22,893 bases of DNA from Patescibacteria group bacterium (GTDB taxonomy: Bacteria; Patescibacteria; UBA1384; XYA2-FULL-43-10; 1-14-0-10-43-13), in NCBI GenBank assembly GCA_023484645.1, contig JAMCZZ010000033.1:1-22893 (forward strand). Direction: 5' to 3'. Below the pieces are notes generated by a model. The model was not told the DNA's origin. It was given only the letters and a program-made list of their open reading frames with translations, and searched no databases. The position numbers and the translations under genes are program-made. This document shows, piece after piece, positions 5,902 through 13,073 of this stretch. Position 1 is the stretch's first letter. The number at the start of each line of letters is the position of its first letter.

Positions 5902-6675
5902 ATGAACAAGAAATTATATATTTTAATTTTTTCATTAGTTGTAGTTTTGGCGATTGGTTTTTGTGTTAATCTTAAATATTCTTCGGGTGGTGCCAACAAC
6001 CAAATAACTCCTACACTAGAACCATCACCGTTGATCACTGATCAACCGGCTAATATAGTTTTTAGTCCAACTGCTTTGCCAACAACTGAGCCTCAAATCC
6101 CCAATTCTTATTTGATTGAAAATTTTCCGTTTCAATCGCAAGCGCCTTTTGCCAATTGGGACCAGCTTCACGACGAGGCTTGCGAAGAAGCATCTTTAAT
6201 TTTGACGTACTATTATATAAATGGTAAGTCAATTAATGCGAATGAGATGGAAGACCAAATCCAAAAAATGGTGCAATGGGAAATAGAAAATTGGAGCGAG
6301 CATAAAGATTTAACGATTAAGGAAACAAGTAATTTAGTCAAAAGTTTTTACGGTCTCTCGAACTTTGAAATTAAAAATAATATTACAATTGATGATATTA
6401 AAAAAGAAGTCTCTGCTGGGCATCCGGTGATTGTGCCGACGGCCGGACGGCTCTTAGGCAACCCTAATTTCCGCAGTCCCGGTCCTGTTTATCATATGGT
6501 GGTGGTGATTGGTTTTAGCGGTAATACAATGATTGTCCAAGATGTGGGGACAAGAAATGGTAATCATTATCAGTATAATGAGAAAATTTTCTACAACGCA
6601 ATTCATGATTGGGCGGGCAGTGCCGACAATATTGAAACTGGCCAAAAAACAATGCTTATTTTCCAAAAAAATTGA
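5902..6675 (+). CDS. Membrane-anchored C39-like cysteine peptidase
   Basis: A 257-residue protein with an N-terminal hydrophobic anchor (residues 5-22), a Pro/Thr-rich linker to about residue 68, and a papain-like peptidase domain of the C39_2 type. Catalytic candidates are Q80 in F-P-F-Q-S-Q, C94 in D-E-A-C-E-E-A-S, H198 in V-Y-H-M-V-V-V-I-G-F and D214 in V-Q-D-V-G. All have family spacing, so it should be active at the cell surface. Its substrate is unknown. The start is ATG at 5902; the frame stays open back into tRNA-Glu, which cannot be coding. There is no Shine-Dalgarno, and TACACT lies six bases before the ATG, so the message may be leaderless. Its TGA stop lies inside the -35 box of rny. 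Confidence 0.85.
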   Translation: MNKKLYILIFSLVVVLAIGFCVNLKYSSGGANNQITPTLEPSPLITDQPANIVFSPTALPTTEPQIPNSYLIENFPFQSQAPFANWDQLHDEACEEASLILTYYYINGKSINANEMEDQIQKMVQWEIENWSEHKDLTIKETSNLVKSFYGLSNFEIKNNITIDDIKKEVSAGHPVIVPTAGRLLGNPNFRSPGPVYHMVVVIGFSGNTMIVQDVGTRNGNHYQYNEKIFYNAIHDWAGSADNIETGQKTMLIFQKN

Positions 6676-6700
6676 CTTTTGTTGTATTTTTGACTACAAT
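6672..6700 (+). promoter_or_regulatory. Promoter of rny
   Basis: TTGACT (6672-6677), a 17-base spacer and TACAAT (6695-6700). The -35 box contains the stop codon of the C39-like gene. Confidence 0.75.
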
Positions 6701-6738
6701 AACAGTAATGGAATTTAATATTTTTATGGAGAAATACA

Positions 6739-8229
6739 ATGTACAATTTAATTATTTATCTAGCCGCTGCGGCAGTAGGGGGAGTGACAGTTGGCTATGT
6801 TTTACGAATTTTTATTGCTCGAAAAAAGCACGACCTTCAGGAACAAAAACAAAAGGAGATACTACTCAAGGCTAAAGATGAAGCCTTAAAGATCAAAGAA
6901 GGGGCAGCCAAAGAGGAGGAAAGAGCTCGGAAAGATTTACAAGAACTCGAAAAAAATCTTCGTCGTCGCGAAGAGATGTTTGATAAACGTTTAGAATCAC
7001 TGGAAGTTGAAAAAAATAATATTTTAAGTAAAGAAAAAGAAATTGAAAATATTAAAAAAGAAATTGCCGGGATTAAGGATAAGCAAAATGAGGCATTACA
7101 AAAAATTACTAAACTTAATAAAGACGAAGCTTTAAAAATTCTTTTATCGCAAATTGAAAAAGAATATAAAGAAGATCTGATTAGAAAAATCAAAGAGCAA
7201 AAAGAAATTGCTAAAGAAGAAGCGCAAACAGTAGCCAGGGAGATATTGTCAACAGTGATTCAAAGGCTTGCTTCTGAACACACGGTTGAAACTACAACCA
7301 CGGCCGTCAGTTTACCTAGTGACGAAATGAAGGGTAGAATTATTGGTCGCGAAGGTCGTAATATTCAAATTTTTGAAAAAGAAACAGGCACGGATTTAAT
7401 TATTGATGATACACCGGATACCGTGGTGATTTCTGCTTTTGATCCAATTCGTCGTCATGTGGCAAAAGTTGCTTTGGAGAAATTAATTGCCGATGGACGA
7501 ATTCATCCAACTAGGATTGAAGAAGTAGTTCAAAAAGCCAAAGATGAAATTGGTCAAGAAATTAAAGAAGCGGGCGAAGCTGCTGCTTATGAAGTCGGAG
7601 TTGCTGGACTTCATCCGGACTTACTTAAAATTTTAGGTCGGTTAAAATTTCGAACTTCGTATGGCCAAAATGTTTTACAGCATTCAATTGAATCAGCTCA
7701 AGTGGCGAGCATGCTTGCTTCTGAACTTGGAGCGGATGTGAATCTGGCTAAGAAAGCTTCGTTATTGCACGATATTGGTAAAGCGGTTGACCACGATATT
7801 CCGGGCGCGCATCATCATATTAGTGTGGATATTTGCAAAAAATATGGTCTTTCGGAAAGTATTTGTGATGCCATTGCTTCTCATCATGACGATATTGAAA
7901 TAAAAAGCGTCGAAGGAATTATTGTTAAAGCTGCTGATGCCATTTCTTCTTCTCGTCCGGGTGCTAGACGCGAAACTTTTGAAAATTATGTGAAACGTTT
8001 AGAAGAACTGGAAAATATTGCCAATTCCTTTCCAGGGGTTGAAAAAACCTATGCCATTCAGGCGGGTAGGGAAGTGCGAATTATTGTCAAACCTGAAGAA
8101 ATTGACGATTTAACGGCCATTAAGCTCTCCAAAGATATTGCTAAAAAAATTGAAGAAGATCTACAATATCCAGGCACTATTAAGGTCAATGTGATTCGTG
8201 AAACCCGCGCAATTGAATTTGCAAAATAA
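6739..8229 (+). CDS. rny: Ribonuclease Y
   Basis: A 496-residue membrane-bound endoribonuclease that initiates mRNA decay. Domains in order are: an N-terminal transmembrane helix (4-27); a long charged coiled coil (about 30-180); a KH RNA-binding domain (about 190-255) with the G-R-I-I-G-R-E-G-R-N loop; and an HD domain with H315, H344-D345 in L-L-H-D-I-G-K and further histidines in A-H-H-H and S-H-H-D. A C-terminal domain with Q-A-G-R-E-V-R-I follows. Length and architecture match the family closely. The start is ATG at 6739 with GGAG upstream. It has its own promoter and is probably monocistronic: the next gene converges from the other strand across a REP-like palindrome. Confidence 0.97.
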   Translation: MYNLIIYLAAAAVGGVTVGYVLRIFIARKKHDLQEQKQKEILLKAKDEALKIKEGAAKEEERARKDLQELEKNLRRREEMFDKRLESLEVEKNNILSKEKEIENIKKEIAGIKDKQNEALQKITKLNKDEALKILLSQIEKEYKEDLIRKIKEQKEIAKEEAQTVAREILSTVIQRLASEHTVETTTTAVSLPSDEMKGRIIGREGRNIQIFEKETGTDLIIDDTPDTVVISAFDPIRRHVAKVALEKLIADGRIHPTRIEEVVQKAKDEIGQEIKEAGEAAAYEVGVAGLHPDLLKILGRLKFRTSYGQNVLQHSIESAQVASMLASELGADVNLAKKASLLHDIGKAVDHDIPGAHHHISVDICKKYGLSESICDAIASHHDDIEIKSVEGIIVKAADAISSSRPGARRETFENYVKRLEELENIANSFPGVEKTYAIQAGREVRIIVKPEEIDDLTAIKLSKDIAKKIEEDLQYPGTIKVNVIRETRAIEFAK

Positions 8230-8233
8230 TTAT

Positions 8234-8282
8234 TTCCACATCGGTATTTACACATCGGATGTGAAAAGTCGGATGTGTAAAA
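8234..8282. repeat. REP-like palindrome of the CACATCGGATGTG family
   Basis: TTTACACATC (8247-8256) pairs with GATGTGTAAA (8272-8281), enclosing a smaller CACATC/GATGTG hairpin. CCACATCGG precedes it. The same modules flank the Y1 transposase at 11014-11043 and 11719-11755. It lies between two converging genes and may help terminate both. Confidence 0.8.
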
Positions 8283-8294
8283 TAAAAATACTAT

Positions 8295-8546
8295 TTAACT
8301 TCCGGCTTCTTTTTCCATTTTATTAAGTCGAGTATAGTAGTCAGCGATTTCGTTTAAGTGAGCTAAAGCAATTTTACCGGTCATAATTGGATCGTCATTG
8401 GTAACATTGGTTTGGGGGTCAACTAAACCGTGTTCTAGTTCAACGTCAAGACCCATTCGAAATTGTTCAACATCAAATTTTGACCAATCAACACCAATTT
8501 GATCACCAACTTTTTTTGCTTCTTGTGAACTAAATTCTTTTTTCAT
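8295..8546 (-). CDS. DUF5661-like small protein
   Basis: An 83-residue protein of unknown function. It resembles the DUF5661 family as I remember it, with the blocks F-R-M-G-L-D-V-E-L-E-H-G, T-N-V-T-N-D-D-P and T-G-K-I-A-L-A-H-L-N-E. No catalytic motif is evident. The conserved acidic and histidine residues (E-L-E-H-G, D-D-P, H-L-N-E) might bind a metal, which is speculation. There is no membrane segment. The start ATG at 8546 has only a weak purine-rich upstream sequence (A-A-G-A-A-G). It lies just after the pseudopilin gene in the same direction, 25 bases downstream, and could share its transcript. Confidence 0.8.
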   Translation of the reverse strand: MKKEFSSQEAKKVGDQIGVDWSKFDVEQFRMGLDVELEHGLVDPQTNVTNDDPIMTGKIALAHLNEIADYYTRLNKMEKEAGS

Positions 8547-8571
8547 TATTACTTCTTTATTTAATATAAAG

Positions 8572-10053
8572 TTATGGAGCTACGGTTGTACCAAAAGCAC
8601 TGATAGGTTTAGCGTCGCTCGGACGTCTGCCAGTGTAATTGAGATTGAAAGTGCTATTACCAGCAGGATCATAGGCTGTAACCCAAAAATTATAGGTTGA
8701 TCCAGTGTTAAGGTTAGAGATAAAATATTGACTATCGGAGGTATCAGTTTCTAAGATAACTACATTGTTAATATCAGTAATTTTTAGATGGTAATGATCA
8801 ACACCGCTGTTATCAAGGGCTTCAGGCCAACTGATTAGATAGCCATTATTTATTTTTTGGATATTTACCACTGGATTGCCATTAGGGAGGTCACCTACAA
8901 AAGGATATGGAAAAATTGGCGGGCGAGAATCATTTTCATGCCCAGTAGCATTAACGACAGTGACTGTTTGTATATCAGTTTGACCAGCAAGATTTAAAGC
9001 AAAACGGTTATAGCCGCCGGGGCTGACGGCACGTAAACGAAAGTCATAAGTACCATTAGAAAGATAGAGTAAATAACTGCCCAAAAAACCATCATTCAAG
9101 ATACTTTTCCAAGGGTCCGCGCTACCACTATTGCGATATTCATATATATAAGTCATATTTGCTTCACTTTCATTTATCAAGCAGGAATTTTTATAGGCAT
9201 TAAGAGGAGGACTGTTAATCTGGAAGTTAATCCACCTATTACTGCAATCAAAAACAGGATATGGTGGTTTAGTAAGATCAAGAGTAATACTGGCACTACT
9301 TTTATGACCAGCAATATCAGTAGCATCTACTCTAATATCATATTTTTGGGTAGTATCAAGATTAGAGATGCTACCTTGATTTTGAAGGCTAGCGTCCACA
9401 TTGGCATTTTGCCAATTATTCTGGCCATTTAAACTATACCAAAGACTGTGGTTGACTTGGTAAGTGTTGTCGAGAGCTGGACGCCAAGTAATAGTAACAT
9501 TAGTGCTAGGACCAGATTCAGAATCGCGATAAGCGGCAATTTGAGGTCGTGTTTGCCATTGTGGTGGAACGATATCAGTTAAAATAGCTGGATCATTTGG
9601 GTTATTGGGATCAGGAATATGTCCAGGCGGGATTACAGCAATAGAATTACCGCTGTCTGCTGGGATATTATTGACAAAACAATATTGGCTATTATCATTT
9701 AATATACCACAAAGCTTATAACTATTACCGTCACTTTCATAGGTATATTGTCTATTTTTGTACTGGTCTTGAGGAATAGTTTTAAAATATTCGTTCGCTA
9801 CAAGTATTCCCCCAAGATTAGAGTCATTAGATAATAGTTCTGTTTGTGGGTTACTGATAGGGTATGAATTATTTCCTGCCCCGTAACTTTGAAGGGCAGT
9901 ATTTACTGAATTAAGATCTGATTTACGTTTGGCGTCTTGAGCGCGAGCACGGACAGATAAAATAGTTAAAAGAACAATTCCAGCTAAAATGGCAATAATG
10001 GCGATAACTATTAATATTTCAACAAGAGTGAAACCTTTTGGTTTTTTTGCCAC
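8572..10053 (-). CDS. Large type IV pseudopilin with fibronectin-like domains
   Basis: A 493-residue prepilin-like protein. A short basic leader (M-A-K-K-P-K-G) precedes the class III signal F-T-L-V-E, so prepilin peptidase should cut between G7 and F8. The +5 glutamate is E12 and the hydrophobic pilin helix spans 8-31. A pilin head follows, with a likely C-G...Q-Y-C cysteine pair. The remainder holds beta-sandwich repeats resembling fibronectin type III, clearest around 165-255 (I-T-W-R-P-A-L-D-N, Y-D-I-R-V-D-A-T-D) and 385-475 (I-S-W-P-E-A-L-D-N-S-G, Y-N-F-W-V-T-A-Y-D). Ordinary pilins are 120-200 residues, so this is probably a surface adhesin or pilus-tip subunit. The start is GTG at 10053 after AGGAGG. 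No assembly genes are nearby. Confidence 0.88.
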   Translation of the reverse strand: MAKKPKGFTLVEILIVIAIIAILAGIVLLTILSVRARAQDAKRKSDLNSVNTALQSYGAGNNSYPISNPQTELLSNDSNLGGILVANEYFKTIPQDQYKNRQYTYESDGNSYKLCGILNDNSQYCFVNNIPADSGNSIAVIPPGHIPDPNNPNDPAILTDIVPPQWQTRPQIAAYRDSESGPSTNVTITWRPALDNTYQVNHSLWYSLNGQNNWQNANVDASLQNQGSISNLDTTQKYDIRVDATDIAGHKSSASITLDLTKPPYPVFDCSNRWINFQINSPPLNAYKNSCLINESEANMTYIYEYRNSGSADPWKSILNDGFLGSYLLYLSNGTYDFRLRAVSPGGYNRFALNLAGQTDIQTVTVVNATGHENDSRPPIFPYPFVGDLPNGNPVVNIQKINNGYLISWPEALDNSGVDHYHLKITDINNVVILETDTSDSQYFISNLNTGSTYNFWVTAYDPAGNSTFNLNYTGRRPSDAKPISAFGTTVAP

Positions 10054-10090
10054 ATTTCCTCCTTTTACTATCTATTTATATAATAAACTT

Positions 10091-10107
10091 TTGAAATATT
10101 ATTTCAA
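10091..10107. promoter_or_regulatory. Inverted repeat at the pseudopilin promoter
   Basis: TTGAAAT-ATT-ATTTCAA is a perfect 7-bp inverted repeat 38 bases upstream of the pseudopilin start. On the minus strand its outer TTGAAA could be the -35, with TATATA about 19 bases on. A regulator bound here would block the promoter. The rest of the gene-free stretch 10108-10294 shows no convincing gene or repeat. Confidence 0.4.
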
Positions 10108-10294
10108 CTGATCGAATCTACTGAACAAAGTTCACAATGATACTAATGTCCTGATGCTTCCCACCTCATCCAAATTGTCCCGTTTCGCGAGACGCAGACG
10201 TTAGCAAAAAGTTTTCCTCTCCACACCCCTTCCTCTTTTTGTCCGCCTGTAAAGGAGTAAAGGGAAAGAAAAGGGGGCGAAAAAAAGACGAAAT

Positions 10295-10334
10295 TAAAAA
10301 AAATCCCCCGCCTAGTATTGCTATCAAGCGAGGG
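10295..10334 (-). terminator. Intrinsic terminator of the 10842 gene
   Basis: On the minus strand CCCTCGC (10334-10328) pairs with GCGGGGG (10311-10305, one G-T pair), followed by a T-rich run. Confidence 0.8.
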
Positions 10335-10383
10335 TCGGAATGGGGGTCCAAGGAAATAAAAGGCCAAATACCAAAGAGTTGTG

Positions 10384-10842
10384 TTACTTACCGAAGCGTA
10401 CGAGACGGCAGCCGCCGCGCCAGTGTCGGGAGAGATAATCCCAGGTTCGGTGCCACTTGACGCCATGCCAGTACAGACACATGACATAGATGTAGCCGAA
10501 CGAATTACGTCTGACGGTGCCAGTGAACACTAAGCAGAATTCCCTCCATTCGACAGGAATCTTATCTTTCTGTACAAGCATTAGCTCGGCGTGAAGCTGA
10601 CCAGCACGAGTGCCTCTTTTTTCAGCGCCCTCTTTGGCTCGCTCCAACATCGTATACCCAACCACGCTGGACTCGCCTTCTCGAAGGAAGGTGTCCAAAA
10701 AAAGTTTGGACTTGCCCTTAAGGGCGACATCCTCGACTAAATTCCCTTCGTTTTCTGTTCTTTTGCCAAACTGGAAGTCGGAAGGAGGCTGTTCAAGAAT
10801 CATTGTGGGGAGGGCGGGTAGTAGTATATCGGTTTGTGTCAT
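10384..10842 (-). CDS. ORFan protein in a self-contained module
   Basis: A 152-residue soluble protein that I do not recognise. The N-terminal half is polar. The C-terminal third is rich in aromatic and basic residues (Y-I-Y-V-M-C-L-Y-W-H, W-H-R-T-W-D-Y-L). There is no signal peptide or membrane segment. The start at 10842 is fixed by GGAGGA seven bases upstream. G+C is 53% by hand count over 10441-10500, against about 32% in the operon at 12121-12180, and the codon choice is correspondingly different. A long hairpin leader precedes it and a G+C-rich terminator follows, so it is a stand-alone unit like those at 1178, 16250 and 22020. No convincing promoter was found for it. Confidence 0.75.
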   Translation of the reverse strand: MTQTDILLPALPTMILEQPPSDFQFGKRTENEGNLVEDVALKGKSKLFLDTFLREGESSVVGYTMLERAKEGAEKRGTRAGQLHAELMLVQKDKIPVEWREFCLVFTGTVRRNSFGYIYVMCLYWHGVKWHRTWDYLSRHWRGGCRLVRFGK

Positions 10843-10888
10843 TGCTGAATCCTCCTATTCTGAATGGTCGAAATTCGGTAATTACATG

Positions 10889-10945
10889 GTTCTTAAAACC
10901 TCTCTATCCACCATTTAACATGATAATCAGAGAGGCTTCAAGAAC
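10889..10945 (-). promoter_or_regulatory. Hairpin in the 5' leader of the 10842 gene
   Basis: On the minus strand GTTCTT and CCTCTCT pair with AGAGAGG and AAGAAC around a symmetric GAAG/TTTT internal loop: 13 base pairs closing a loop of about 23 bases. No T-run follows. It lies about 45 bases before the ATG. Confidence 0.55.
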
Positions 10946-11013
10946 TTCAATCTCAATAACTAAATAGTTATAACACATCTTATTTAATTTTCCACATTTT
11001 TCCACATCTTTTT

Positions 11014-11043
11014 CCACATCGGATGTGTAAAGTCGGATGTGTA
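11014..11043. repeat. REP-like element upstream of the transposase
   Basis: CCACATC-GGATGTG followed by TAAAGTC-GGATGTGTAG, matching the element at 8234-8282. Three TCCACAT direct repeats lie just before it (10991-11020). Confidence 0.75.
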
Positions 11044-11079
11044 GCAACCGACTTAAATATATATTACAATAGTAATATT

Positions 11080-11715
11080 ATGTATTATAGGCCGTCATTT
11101 GCTTGTGAGTATTTTTATCATATTTATAATCGTGGGGTTGCAAAACAGGCAATTTTTGGCGATAAAAATGATTATCTAAGGATGCTCTCGACATTTTCTT
11201 TTTATTTAGAAAAGGACACTAATAAATATTCTCTTGTGTTGAAAGAAGAATTAAACAAGATGCTATCAAAGATGCCAATTCAGCCCTTGGTTAAGATATA
11301 TGCTTATTGTTTAATGCCTAACCATTTTCATCTTATTCTTAAGCAAGTAATGGATAAGGGAGTCTCAGAGTTTATGCGTAAGACATTAAATAGCTATACT
11401 CGATATTTTAATACAAGAAATAATAGAATAGGGCCGATTTTTCAGGGGAAATTTAAAGCTATTTTGATAGAGAGCGACGAACAGCTATTACATTTAACGC
11501 GTTATATACACTTGAACCCATATGTTGCAAAATTGGCTAATTCTGTTCAAAGATATCCATGGTCGTCATATAAACAATATCTTAGCAAAAATTCGAATAG
11601 GCTATGCACCCTTCCCGAACTTTCATTAATAGCAGACTATCAGGATTTTGTTGAAGATTATGCCAGTTATGCAGTTGATCTTACTCAAATTAAAAAATTT
11701 TTGATCGATATTTAA
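11080..11715 (+). CDS. REP-associated Y1 transposase (RAYT-like)
   Basis: A 211-residue HUH nuclease of the IS200/Y1 superfamily. The metal-binding H-x-H is in M-P-N-H-F-H-L-I-L. The likely catalytic tyrosine is in L-N-S-Y-T-R-Y-F-N. Typical RAYT blocks are present: Y-H-I-Y-N-R-G near the start, G-P-I-F-Q-G-K-F-K, Y-I-H-L-N-P-Y and W-S-S-Y-K-Q-Y-L. Such enzymes cut single-stranded REP hairpins and are usually single-copy, domesticated relatives of transposases. REP-like palindromes on both sides and a further copy at 8234-8282 support that role. The start is ATG at 11080, since the longer frame from 11023 begins inside the REP element. TACAAT (11065-11070) is nine bases before it and there is no Shine-Dalgarno, so the message may be leaderless. 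Confidence 0.92.
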   Translation: MYYRPSFACEYFYHIYNRGVAKQAIFGDKNDYLRMLSTFSFYLEKDTNKYSLVLKEELNKMLSKMPIQPLVKIYAYCLMPNHFHLILKQVMDKGVSEFMRKTLNSYTRYFNTRNNRIGPIFQGKFKAILIESDEQLLHLTRYIHLNPYVAKLANSVQRYPWSSYKQYLSKNSNRLCTLPELSLIADYQDFVEDYASYAVDLTQIKKFLIDI

Positions 11716-11718
11716 CAT

Positions 11719-11755
11719 ATCGGCATTTACACATCCGATGTGTAATGTTAAATCG
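11719..11755. repeat. REP-like element downstream of the transposase
   Basis: A perfect 9-bp inverted repeat TTACACATC-C-GATGTGTAA (11727-11745), preceded by ATCGGCAT as in the 8234-8282 copy. It ends against tRNA-Pro. Confidence 0.8.
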
Positions 11756-11826
11756 GGGTGAGAAGATTCGAACTTCCGACCTCATCGTCCCGAACGATGC
11801 GCGCTACCAAGCTGCGCTACACCCCG
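11753..11826 (-). tRNA. tRNA-Pro (anticodon CGG)
   Basis: On the minus strand the acceptor stem CGGGGTG begins at 11826. The anticodon stem CATCG/CGATG encloses TTCGGGA, and the T-arm is GAAGTTCGAATCTTC. The discriminator is A; CCA is not encoded. Confidence 0.95.
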
Positions 11827-11904
11827 ATAATATCTTTATTATAATTTTTCGGGAAAAATTTCCGCATAAATAAGCGTTAGCTTATTTATTATACCTTTAA
11901 GATA

Positions 11905-11913
11905 TGGTAAAAT
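11905..11913 (+). promoter_or_regulatory. Extended -10 of the tRNA-Arg gene
   Basis: TGG-TAAAAT is an extended -10 element 12 bases before the tRNA. Similar TGG-TAATAT precedes the gene at 12048 and TGG-TATAAT precedes the Hsp20 fusion, suggesting a common promoter style. Confidence 0.5.
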
Positions 11914-11925
11914 CTAGATAGGTTT

Positions 11926-12001
11926 GTCCCCGTAGCTCAGCAGATAGAGCGCCACCGTCCTAAGGTGGGCGTCGTAGGTGCAATTCCTACCGGGGACACC
12001 A
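11926..12001 (+). tRNA. tRNA-Arg (anticodon CCT)
   Basis: The acceptor stem GTCCCCG pairs with CGGGGAC. The anticodon stem CCACC/GGTGG encloses GTCCTAA, and the T-arm is TAGGTGCAATTCCTA. CCA is encoded at 11999-12001, unlike in tRNA-Glu and tRNA-Pro. Confidence 0.95.
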
Positions 12002-12047
12002 TTATCTTTGTTTTAAAAATATGGTAATATTTAATAAGAGGTAATTT

Positions 12048-13073
12048 ATGGAAAACCGTCTTAAATTTGATATTTCAACCTTAACCATTCTAAAAGTAGC
12101 GGTTGGGATTTTATTAGTTTGGTTAATTTATTCTCTACGCGATATTGTCGTTTTACTTTTTATTGTTTTGGTGATTGTGGCAGCTATGGGACCTTTAGTT
12201 GATCGAATGTCAAAATACATTCCTCGGCTTTTGGCAGTGATTCTTTTATCAGTTATTTTTGTGGGGATAATAACCGCTATTGGTTTTTTAATTGCTCCGC
12301 CAATCATTGAACAAATTAAACAGCTAGCAATTAATTTACCTTATTATGTTAATAAGCTTGGGCCTTTTTACGAAAATATTAAAAACACTTTACCAAATTA
12401 TCAAGAAAATATCTTTAATTTTTCTTCTAAGTTGAGTGGCCTAAGTTCTGGTGTTTATTCAACAACCATTAGTTTTATTGGTGGGGTGATTTATTTAGTT
12501 ACAATTTTAGTTTTATCTTTTTATATGCTTTTGGAAGAAAATTCCTTAAAAAATTTTCTTCGCCAAACAATTCCCTTAGAGCATAAGGAAAAAAGTTTTG
12601 AAATTGCTCGAAAAATTAGCCTTAAAATGGGCAGTTGGTTTCGAGGATATTTTTTATTGATGTTGATTATTGGCATACTCGACGGTATTGCTCTGTTTTC
12701 TTTAGGTATTCCATATGCTTTAACTTTAGCTGTTTGGGGTGGCTTAACTGAGATGATTCCTTATATTGGACCTTGGTTAGGTTTAATCCCGGCTTTCCTG
12801 GTTGCTTTGGCAATTTCTCCATGGAAAGCATTATTTGTTTTAATTGCTTTTGTTATTATTCAGCAACTAGAAGGCCAATTTTTGGCACCCAAAATTATGG
12901 GTAAAGCAGTCGGACTTTCGCCGGTAATTATCATTCTTTCGCTTCTTTCAGGAGCAAAATTAATGGGAATATTAGGAATGATAATCGCTGTTCCGATTGC
13001 GGCGGTTTTATCAGTTTTAATCGAAGAATGGCCAGAGATCAAAAAAATAAGTGAATCAAAACACCAATCTTAA
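12048..13073 (+). CDS. AI-2E/PerM family membrane transporter
   Basis: A 341-residue polytopic membrane protein of the AI-2E transporter (PerM/UPF0118) family. It has an early cluster of hydrophobic helices, a central amphipathic region (I-A-P-P-I-I-E-Q-I-K-Q-L, a family hallmark), and a C-terminal set with G-G-L-T-E-M-I-P-Y-I-G-P-W and Q-Q-L-E-G-Q-F-L-A-P-K-I-M-G. Members have been proposed to export signals, ions or lipids; the substrate here is unknown. The start ATG at 12048 follows AGAGGT at a proper distance. It is the first gene of a four-gene run in which the next start lies inside its last 23 bases, so the genes are cotranscribed. A TGG-TAATAT extended -10 lies about 20 bases upstream. 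Confidence 0.92.
   Translation: MENRLKFDISTLTILKVAVGILLVWLIYSLRDIVVLLFIVLVIVAAMGPLVDRMSKYIPRLLAVILLSVIFVGIITAIGFLIAPPIIEQIKQLAINLPYYVNKLGPFYENIKNTLPNYQENIFNFSSKLSGLSSGVYSTTISFIGGVIYLVTILVLSFYMLLEENSLKNFLRQTIPLEHKEKSFEIARKISLKMGSWFRGYFLLMLIIGILDGIALFSLGIPYALTLAVWGGLTEMIPYIGPWLGLIPAFLVALAISPWKALFVLIAFVIIQQLEGQFLAPKIMGKAVGLSPVIIILSLLSGAKLMGILGMIIAVPIAAVLSVLIEEWPEIKKISESKHQS

Noticed and set aside
6837..7193. A 118-codon antisense frame within rny
   Set aside because: It is the complement of the coiled-coil region, rich in S, L and F because of repeated GAA/AAA codons on the other strand. There is no start signal.
10143..10487. A 114-codon minus-strand frame overlapping the 10384-10842 gene
   Set aside because: It lacks a Shine-Dalgarno, overlaps a better-supported gene in another frame and runs through that gene's terminator.
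10991..11020. TCCACAT direct repeats as a CRISPR array or replication origin
   Set aside because: There are only three short repeats with no unique spacers, and no cas or dnaA gene is present. They fit better as part of the REP region.
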